In this document: piece after piece, positions 6,154 to 11,458 of the stretch
How positions within the stretch are numbered: the first letter of the stretch is position 1
Layout: each line of letters begins with the position of its first letter
Assembly (NCBI GenBank): GCA_050011755.1
Contig: JBEKIM010000214.1
Coordinates: 1 to 11,458, forward strand
Direction of reading: 5' to 3'
Length of the DNA: 11,458 nt
Source: Bog-159 sp050011755
GTDB lineage: Bacteria; Acidobacteriota; Terriglobia; Bryobacterales; Bryobacteraceae
Translations under genes and position numbers: made by a program
Notes under the pieces: model-generated
Databases searched by the model: none
Told to the model about the DNA's origin: nothing
What the model saw: only the letters and a program-made list of their open reading frames with translations

Positions 6154-7821
6154 TTAGTTGGTGCAAGGGCCGGACTTATCGGAGACGATTGAGTCGTTCC
6201 TGGCCTGAATCAACGTCTGTACGCAGGCGTCATTGCGGGTTTTGGTTTTCAGATAGCGGCTCTGCTGGAGTAAATCCTCGCCGCTAACCAGATCCTGCGT
6301 ATCGGCGCCCACAAAGGATTGCGTAAGCGCGGTCGACATATTGCCCGGCCCGGTGGTGGAGGTATTGTAGGCTTGCTCGACGGCGATGGTTTCATCTTCG
6401 TCGCCATTCGCAGCCGTGCCCAAACTGAGAGATACTTGCAAAGGATAGGTGTACTCGGTAGTACTGGTTTGGGTTGAGCCACCCTGAGCCACGGTCTTCG
6501 TGGCCTTTACCCTCGTACTTTGCACATACAGGTTCGCGGTATCCGTGTACTTCTGAAAGTTGGAAAAGTCGACGGTTTGATTCAGCGTCGTCGTTACTTT
6601 CCCGTGCGAAGTATTCACGTAACCTGAGATGGTGAACTGGCGGCCGGAAGTAACCAGGATCGTTCCTACTGGAACATCATTCGAATCGATCGTGATGTTT
6701 TCCTTTACCACCGGATTCGGACCGCTGCCGATCGTATTGGCCGTAGTGGCGCCAGTGACCGTGGTTGAGCCATGGTCTTCATATACCAGCAGGGTCGCGG
6801 TGACGGCGAAGTAATCGTCGGCGTTGTAGATGCTCAATCCAATGGTGTGGGGCCGGCCGTTGCTGAGCGTGGCCGCGAAGGGCGTGAGATCGACGCGATA
6901 CGGAAGGAAGTTGAGCGTCTGCACGCCAGGAATGGGAAGCCAGAGGTTGGGATCGATGCCGCCGGTGTAGATCCACGGGTAGATGGGCGCCACGCCGGCG
7001 GGCGTGCCGTCGATGGTGATTTCGGTTTCCCGAAACGCGGTGTTGCCGCAATCTTCCAGTTCGCCGGCGACATCGTTGGGGGCGCAACTCCACCAGAACT
7101 CGTCGTTGCTCTGGCTCTGGGCGAGCACGTCGAGATAAGCGCTCTCGATGTTAGTCGGGAAGGTGTAAGTTTGGGAGAGCACCGACGTGGTGCTATCGAG
7201 CGCGGCCGCGCCGCCCGGCGCATCGGGGTAAGGGTAAATCGCGTCAGCCACAACGGGTGCGGTGCCGCCCGTGGGTACGGGGTAGAAACTCAGGGTGGCA
7301 GTGCCTGAAATCACCCCGGTGTACTGGCTATTCACCAGATTGCCAAGATCGACCTCGCCGGGCTGGGAGCCGGTGAACAGCGGAGTGTATTCGGTCAGGT
7401 CGCGACTTACATTCCAGACGGGGCCGAAGGAGGGATCGTCTTCGCGGGTGGTACCAAAATAGATGTTGACGTAACCGAGCGAAATCTCAGCAGTACGGTC
7501 ATATTGGATGCCGGGAGTGATCGCGAAACTTCCGTTGAAGATCACTTTCGACCACGGTCCGGGACAGGATGGGGTGTAGGTGAAGTATTGTGCATTGAAA
7601 TTGACGAACTGGAAATCGGAGAACAGCGTGACCGTGCAGGGAGATCCGGCGGGGAGAGGCGTTGCGGCGTCCGTTACGGTAGCGGCGTTGGAAACTATGC
7701 GAGTTTTAACGACTCCGGATTTGATTCCAAGTGAGCCGGCGCCGGGCGTTTCGGCGAAGGCGGCAATCGAGTACACGAGGGATGCGCCGGCAGCCAGCGC
7801 GAATGCGAAAGAACGAAGCAA
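6154..7821 (-). CDS. secreted peptide-N-glycosidase A-like (PNGase A family) protein
   Basis: A protein of 555 residues if started at the TTG at 7821. PNGase A enzymes cleave the bond between Asn and the first GlcNAc of N-glycans, releasing the whole glycan. Family marks seen in order: PC near 61, GIQYDR (104-109) with a following FGTT, RDLTEY (about 140-145), LGNLV and YTGVISG, NDEFWW (E241, W243, W244), CGNTAFRETEITIDG (256-270), YPWIYTGGIDPNLWLPIPG (281-299), YRVDLTPF (308-315) and PHTIGLSIYNADDYF. These match the pattern I know from plant and fungal PNGase A. The C-terminal 200 residues are probably beta-rich. The N-terminus MLRSFAFALAAGASLVYSIAAFA is a clean Sec signal peptide. An in-frame ATG at 7986 exists, but it overlaps the divergent gene and would bury the signal; AAGGAG nine bases before the TTG decides the start. 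Enzymatic activity is inferred from family only. Confidence 0.85.
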   Translation of the reverse strand: MLRSFAFALAAGASLVYSIAAFAETPGAGSLGIKSGVVKTRIVSNAATVTDAATPLPAGSPCTVTLFSDFQFVNFNAQYFTYTPSCPGPWSKVIFNGSFAITPGIQYDRTAEISLGYVNIYFGTTREDDPSFGPVWNVSRDLTEYTPLFTGSQPGEVDLGNLVNSQYTGVISGTATLSFYPVPTGGTAPVVADAIYPYPDAPGGAAALDSTTSVLSQTYTFPTNIESAYLDVLAQSQSNDEFWWSCAPNDVAGELEDCGNTAFRETEITIDGTPAGVAPIYPWIYTGGIDPNLWLPIPGVQTLNFLPYRVDLTPFAATLSNGRPHTIGLSIYNADDYFAVTATLLVYEDHGSTTVTGATTANTIGSGPNPVVKENITIDSNDVPVGTILVTSGRQFTISGYVNTSHGKVTTTLNQTVDFSNFQKYTDTANLYVQSTRVKATKTVAQGGSTQTSTTEYTYPLQVSLSLGTAANGDEDETIAVEQAYNTSTTGPGNMSTALTQSFVGADTQDLVSGEDLLQQSRYLKTKTRNDACVQTLIQARNDSIVSDKSGPCTN

Positions 7822-7830
7822 AGTTTTGAT

Positions 7831-7836
7831 CTCCTT
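7831..7836 (-). promoter_or_regulatory. Shine-Dalgarno that fixes a TTG start
   Basis: AAGGAG on the minus strand, nine bases upstream of the TTG at 7821-7819, immediately before the signal peptide coding sequence. No ATG or GTG in this frame has comparable spacing. Confidence 0.65.
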
Positions 7837-7855
7837 CAAAGACGAGATGGAGCCA

Positions 7856-7864
7856 ATTCTAGCA
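7856..7864 (-). promoter_or_regulatory. candidate extended -10 promoter of the PNGase A-like gene
   Basis: TGCTAGAAT on the minus strand is a TGn extension plus TAGAAT (five of six to the -10 consensus). No good -35 lies at the usual distance, which extended -10 promoters can tolerate. Initiation near 7849 would leave a leader of about 28 nt containing the AAGGAG site. Confidence 0.4.
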
Positions 7865-7945
7865 CGAGCTTTCTGCGAAGGCCGGAGCGGGCCGTGCCGA
7901 ACATTGGCGAAGGCAGCAGGCGAATGAGAAACACATAAAATCCAA

Positions 7946-7953
7946 TAAGGAGG
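7946..7953 (+). promoter_or_regulatory. strong Shine-Dalgarno of the small membrane protein
   Basis: TAAGGAGG followed by a 7-nt spacer and the ATG at 7961, close to ideal. It is the strongest ribosome site in the window. The AT-rich CATAAAAT just before it (7934-7941) is too near to act as its -10; no clear promoter for this gene was found. Confidence 0.7.
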
Positions 7954-7960
7954 CTTTCCA

Positions 7961-8341
7961 ATGAAACACAGCACCATGTTGACCATCGCGTCTCTGCTCT
8001 TGCTCCTCTTCCTGACGCTTCACATTACGGATGACATCGTTCGTGGGATATCGAAGGCGGAGAGTTCAAACACCGCGCTGCTCGTCCTCGCGGTCCTCCT
8101 GTACGGGACACTCGTGCTCCCCGAACGGCGTTCGGGGCATGTCATCATCCTGCTCATCGGATTGATGGCGGTAGCCATGCCCGTCATGCACATGAGAGGG
8201 GCACATTACGGCGAGGTCGCCAAATCCCCGGGCGGTTTTTTCTTCGTCTGGGTACTCTGGGTACTCGGCGGGCTAGGGGGCTTCACCTTGATCCTCTCGG
8301 CACGCGGGCTGTGGGATCTGCGACGGAGGGGGCCCCAGTAG
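7961..8341 (+). CDS. small four-helix membrane protein, hypothetical
   Basis: A 126-residue hydrophobic protein that I cannot assign to a named family. Four membrane segments are visible at about residues 6-22, 38-53, 59-76 and 91-113. The loop after helix 1 is charged (DDIVRGISKAESS), the loop after helix 2 is PERRSG, the loop after helix 3 holds His and Met residues (MHMRGAHYGE), and the C-terminus is basic (DLRRRGPQ), which suggests an inner-membrane protein with its tail in the cytoplasm. The His/Met-rich loop might bind a metal, but that is a guess. It is the only complete plus-strand gene, divergent from the PNGase A-like gene with 139 nt between starts, and it ends 75 nt before the tRNA-Cys 3' end, convergent to it. 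Confidence 0.8.
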   Translation: MKHSTMLTIASLLLLLFLTLHITDDIVRGISKAESSNTALLVLAVLLYGTLVLPERRSGHVIILLIGLMAVAMPVMHMRGAHYGEVAKSPGGFFFVWVLWVLGGLGGFTLILSARGLWDLRRRGPQ

Positions 8342-8415
8342 CCACTTCCCGGCACCATTTGACGGTATCAGTGAACCACGGATTCCTCCGACGAGGCAAT
8401 TATTGAGGGGTCAGG

Positions 8416-8491
<76 letters not shown>

Positions 8492-8509
8492 GCTTAACGC
8501 TCTATTTGA

Positions 8510-8539
8510 AAAATACCGCGCCGGACCTCACAAAGTCAA
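8510..8539 (-). promoter_or_regulatory. candidate tRNA-Cys promoter
   Basis: TTGACT (8539-8534; five of six to the -35) overlaps the stop codon of the CocE-like gene, and TATTTT (8515-8510; four of six to the -10) follows after 18 nt. Initiation near 8503 would give a leader of about 12 nt, suitable for a tRNA. The tRNA could also be processed from read-through of the upstream operon. Confidence 0.4.
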
Positions 8540-10242
8540 CCTTCGACCACCGGCAGAAGCACGTAGGATGGCCGCCGCGCGTCGTGGTAAATCGTCTGGC
8601 TGGCCTTGCGCAACTCGGTGGCATCGGCGACCGGGCCGCCCGTATTCGGATTGCGGTCGAAGCGCGGAAAATTGCTGCTCGAGATTTCCATGCGGATGCG
8701 GTGGCCTCTCTGAAACACGTTGCCGGTGACGCCTGCGTCGATGGTCACTTTGCAGATTTCGCCCGCCCGCGCCAGTTGCGGTTTTTCGAGGGACTTGCGA
8801 TAGCGCAGCCGCAGGATACCGTCGGTCACGTTCTGCGCGCGCCCATCCGGAAACACATCCACCAACTTGGCGGTGAAGTCGGTGTCGCGCGCGGATGTCG
8901 CGGCGTATAAGACCACGCGCACCGGCCCGATCACCTCCAGGTCCTTGCGTAGCGGTGGGGTGGTGTACACCAGCACGTCACGGCGTTTTTCCACCGGGCG
9001 CTGGTCCTTCGGCCCCCAGGGAAACACCTTTGGATTGCAGCAGACCGCGCCGCCCGTGGTGGGCACGGGATTCTGGGGATCGAATTCAAAACGGTCGGCC
9101 GGGCTTGCCGGCATAGCCTGCAGGGCGGGTGCGTGCATATCCAGCCGGCCATCGCCCGCGAGCGTATTGGCGTGCCCGCGGCTCTCCAGGTAGAAGCGTT
9201 CCGAATGCGCGCGCGGCGGCCAATCGCGGGCATCGCGCCACTGATTCACGCCCATCACAAAGATGCGCACCGGGGGTTGCGAAAGCAGCGGCGTGTCCTT
9301 GCTTTTCAGAAACTGGTCGAACCACTGCAACTGGATCTCGCGCAGCGGCACATCGGCGTCCGGGCCGAAGTCCACACCTTCCAGTTTGATGGCCTTGTTA
9401 TGGGGCCATGGGCCGATCAGGATACGATCGACGCCGGAGTTCTTGCGCAGGCGTTCGTAAGCCTCCAGGTCGCTCTCGACGAAATTGTCGAACCATCCGC
9501 CGACCGAGAATACGGGCACGCGGATCTTATCGAGCAGTTCGCGCACGCTGATGGATTTCCAGAAGGAATCGAAGGCCGGATGAGCGACGACCTCCTGGAA
9601 CATGCTGGATGTCTGGCCGGTCGCCGCCACGTCGGCTGTACGCAAAGGCAGATGCAGCACGAATTTGTCGAAGTCCGGGTGAAAGCGGGGCGCGCGCAGG
9701 TTTTCCGACATCCATAACAGGCGCTGGCCGAGCTTCATGGCGCCGCCCGGCGAATAGAACCGGTCGCGATAATCGTCGCAGCCGGAGACGGACGGGAAGA
9801 TAGCTTTCAAATGCGGATTGTTCAGGGCGGCGACTTTCCACTGCGCGATTCCCAGGTAGGAGCCGCCGAGCATGCCGATCTTGCCGTCGGACCATGGCTG
9901 GCGCGCGATCCAGTTGAGCGTGTCGTCGCCATCGGCCGGCTCCTGTTCGAGGGGGCGGAAGACACCCTCCGATGCATAGCGTCCACGCACATCTTGCACC
10001 ACGACGGCATACCCGTGTTCCACGAAGGGTGCGTAATTGGGAGAGATGGCCGGCCCCTTGCCGTAGGGCGTGCGCACCAGGATAGTGGGATAGCGGCCCG
10101 GCGGCTCCGGCCGGAAGACATTGGCGGAGAGATGCACGCCGTCGCGCATGGGCACGGCCACGTCGAGGGTCTTGAAGATTTCGTCCGGCGCCGCGCACAA
10201 CGTCCCGGCGCACAGCAGTGTCACTACTGGCGATAGGCGCAC
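8536..10242 (-). CDS. secreted CocE/NonD family hydrolase (peptidase S15-like)
   Basis: A 568-residue alpha/beta hydrolase of the CocE / X-Pro dipeptidyl-peptidase class, which hydrolyses esters, amides or acylated peptides; the substrate here is unknown. With the GTG start at 10242 the catalytic triad is S128 in GGSYLG, D252 in GGWFDN and H281 in GPWPHNK, close to the S117/D259/H287 layout of Rhodococcus cocaine esterase. Other family marks are the N-terminal MRDGVHLSANVFRP and RTPYGKG, QDVRGRYASEG, and the C-terminal jelly-roll domain (VIGPVRVVLYAATSARDTDFTAKLVDV; GHRIRMEISSSNFPRFDRN). MRLSPVVTLLCAGTLCA is a Sec signal peptide, so it acts outside the cytoplasm. A TTG at 10254 is the alternative start, adding four residues; GGGA six bases before the GTG favours 10242. 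The start lies inside the end of the glycosyltransferase gene, so translation is probably coupled. Confidence 0.92.
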   Translation of the reverse strand: MRLSPVVTLLCAGTLCAAPDEIFKTLDVAVPMRDGVHLSANVFRPEPPGRYPTILVRTPYGKGPAISPNYAPFVEHGYAVVVQDVRGRYASEGVFRPLEQEPADGDDTLNWIARQPWSDGKIGMLGGSYLGIAQWKVAALNNPHLKAIFPSVSGCDDYRDRFYSPGGAMKLGQRLLWMSENLRAPRFHPDFDKFVLHLPLRTADVAATGQTSSMFQEVVAHPAFDSFWKSISVRELLDKIRVPVFSVGGWFDNFVESDLEAYERLRKNSGVDRILIGPWPHNKAIKLEGVDFGPDADVPLREIQLQWFDQFLKSKDTPLLSQPPVRIFVMGVNQWRDARDWPPRAHSERFYLESRGHANTLAGDGRLDMHAPALQAMPASPADRFEFDPQNPVPTTGGAVCCNPKVFPWGPKDQRPVEKRRDVLVYTTPPLRKDLEVIGPVRVVLYAATSARDTDFTAKLVDVFPDGRAQNVTDGILRLRYRKSLEKPQLARAGEICKVTIDAGVTGNVFQRGHRIRMEISSSNFPRFDRNPNTGGPVADATELRKASQTIYHDARRPSYVLLPVVEG

Positions 10243-11324
10243 AATGTGTCCCAATACTGTTCCGCGATCTGAACGGCCTGGTGACGCTCGACGATGTGCC
10301 CGGACGCGCGAAGTCCGATTTCACCCGCACATTCTCTAATCGATGTTAGCAGAAACATGTTGTGCCATAAGGAATCCTCTTCCGCCACGCCGGGCTGCAC
10401 GCGCAGGCACGCGGTTTCGGGATAGCGGGAGTTCTCTTCCCCGCTGGTGAGCAGGACTGGCTTCGAGAGGCCCATCAGCCGGATGGCGATGCCGGAGGTT
10501 TCCCCCGCGGCGGGATATCGCAGGTTGACGCAGGCATCCACCGCCAGCGCGGCCCGCCAGAAATCCCGCTCCGCGAGATAGGGTAGGCGTACAATTCCAG
10601 GCCCGCGCAACAGCGGGGCGATCGCGCGCGCCAGATCGGACGAGACGAACGGCCCGGCGATGAGGAGCCGCGCTTCAGGCCTGGCTTGGCGCAGCCGGTG
10701 GAACGCGCGCAAGACGCTGACGAGGCGCTTGGATTCGCGCAGGTAGCCGAACACTCCGAACAGAAACGCATGCGCTGGAACGCCCAGGCTCCGCCGCATG
10801 CGTACGATGTCCCAAGCGGGCGGCAGCGCCGGCGGGGCGAACAGATGCGGGATTTCGACCACGGCCGCGCCGGGCGAATGCGCGCGGACCATGCGGGCGG
10901 CGGCGGGGTTGTGCACGATCACGGCGCGGGAGCGCTGGGCGATGCGCTTCAGCATCGGGTAATCGAAAAAGCGCCGATCGAACCCAGAGCCGGCGCGGGC
11001 GCGCCAAAGCTCATCGGCCAGGGCGCGATGCCACTCGCCGTAGTTATAGGCGAACTCGTCGATATAGGCGGCGCGATCGAGCGAACCGAGGAAGAAATGA
11101 TGCAGCACGGCATCGTGGAGAACCACCACTCCGGGTTCGGCCAGCGCGCGGCGGTAGATCTCGCGATGCAGTTGATTATTGCCCAGGTGGTAAAGCGCGA
11201 TATCGGCCTGGCGCGCTCGCGGTTCCACACTGCCATGCCGGCGCAGGGCCGCCAGTAACGCCGCCGCGTAGTCGGCCACGCCGGTGCGGGCGGGCGGCAA
11301 GGGCGCGTAGAATGCGACTTTCAC
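10224..11324 (-). CDS. GT4-type glycosyltransferase
   Basis: A 366-residue GT-B fold glycosyltransferase that should move a sugar from a nucleotide donor to a lipid- or polysaccharide-linked acceptor on the cytoplasmic side of the membrane. The N-terminal half has the acceptor-side signature PLPPARTGVADYA (8-20). The C-terminal half has FGYLRESKR (192-200; the Arg/Lys pair contacts donor phosphates in GT4 enzymes), LLIAGPF, LPYLAERDFW, and NLRYPAAGETSG (267-278), the donor-binding region typical of mannosyl/rhamnosyl transferases, followed by RLMGLSKPVL. No membrane segment is visible. The start is the GTG at 11324, which overlaps the TGA of the YggS-like gene as GTGA. The 3' end overlaps the CocE-like gene by about 19 nt. 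Acceptor and sugar cannot be told from the sequence. Confidence 0.9.
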   Translation of the reverse strand: MKVAFYAPLPPARTGVADYAAALLAALRRHGSVEPRARQADIALYHLGNNQLHREIYRRALAEPGVVVLHDAVLHHFFLGSLDRAAYIDEFAYNYGEWHRALADELWRARAGSGFDRRFFDYPMLKRIAQRSRAVIVHNPAAARMVRAHSPGAAVVEIPHLFAPPALPPAWDIVRMRRSLGVPAHAFLFGVFGYLRESKRLVSVLRAFHRLRQARPEARLLIAGPFVSSDLARAIAPLLRGPGIVRLPYLAERDFWRAALAVDACVNLRYPAAGETSGIAIRLMGLSKPVLLTSGEENSRYPETACLRVQPGVAEEDSLWHNMFLLTSIRECAGEIGLRASGHIVERHQAVQIAEQYWDTLCAYRQ

Positions 11325-11458
11325 GGCTTTTTGCGTTTCCCGAACAGCGCCGTTCCCACGCGCACGATGGTGGCGCCTTCCTCGACGGCGGCTTCCAGAT
11401 CGTGCGACATGCCCATCGAGAGATGCGGCAAGCCATGCTGCGCGGCCAGTTCGGATAG
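11321..11458 (-). CDS. yggS: YggS/PLPBP family pyridoxal phosphate homeostasis protein, N-terminus outside window
   Basis: Only the last 45 residues are present, entering from the right edge and ending at the TGA at 11323-11321. They read LSELAAQHGLPHLSMGMSHD, then EEGATIVRVGTALFG and a basic tail KRKKP. The LSMGMS and GAT-VR-G-FG motifs are the signature C-terminal strands of the YggS family, where they bind the phosphate of pyridoxal 5'-phosphate. The family is a fold-type III PLP-binding protein with no known enzyme activity that controls the vitamin B6 pool. Its stop overlaps the GTG of the glycosyltransferase by four bases (GTGA), so it is the upstream gene of a tightly packed minus-strand operon. 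Confidence 0.93.
   Translation of the reverse strand, partial: LSELAAQHGLPHLSMGMSHDLEAAVEEGATIVRVGTALFGKRKKP

Overview
The window is about 11.5 kb of high-GC bacterial chromosome. The gene content points to a soil-type Acidobacteriota, perhaps a Solibacter/Bryobacter relative: a sugar-dehydrogenase-like Gfo/Idh/MocA protein, a secreted DUF4159 protein, an IPT/TIG-domain protein, a secreted CocE-type hydrolase and many signal-peptide proteins. This placement is inference from gene style; no rRNA or other phylogenetic marker is present.

Layout. Positions 1-1028 (+) hold the 3' part of a Gfo/Idh/MocA oxidoreductase. It converges on a DUF4159 gene (1936-1065, -) that is broken by a single frameshift near 1502. 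Next come two translationally coupled minus-strand genes: a Pro/Thr-repeat protein (4557-3865) and a 624-residue protein (3865-1991) with transthyretin-like segments, an HExxH zinc-protease-like motif and a C-terminal IPT/TIG domain. Their stop and start share one base (TAATG). Upstream of this pair, a 352-nt gap holds a candidate promoter with two inverted repeats lying over its core. Before it is an unrecognised 379-residue protein (6049-4910) with its own candidate promoter. Then comes a peptide-N-glycosidase A-like secreted protein (7821-6154) that most likely starts at a TTG codon. It diverges from a small four-helix membrane protein (7961-8341, +).

The right part is all minus strand: the C-terminus of a YggS/PLPBP protein (from beyond the window to 11321), a GT4 glycosyltransferase (11324-10224), a secreted CocE/NonD (peptidase S15-like) hydrolase (10242-8536) and tRNA-Cys(GCA) (8491-8417, CCA encoded). 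The three proteins overlap end to start (a 4-nt GTGA overlap, then about 19 nt), so they probably share one transcript.

The most interesting parts are the bacterial PNGase A-like protein and the block 1991-6049. That block holds three proteins with no visible Sec signal peptide but with extracellular-looking architecture (Pro/Thr linker, Ig-like domains, zinc protease motif), behind what looks like a repressible promoter. Nothing resembling CRISPR, an insertion sequence, a phage or a known defence system was seen.
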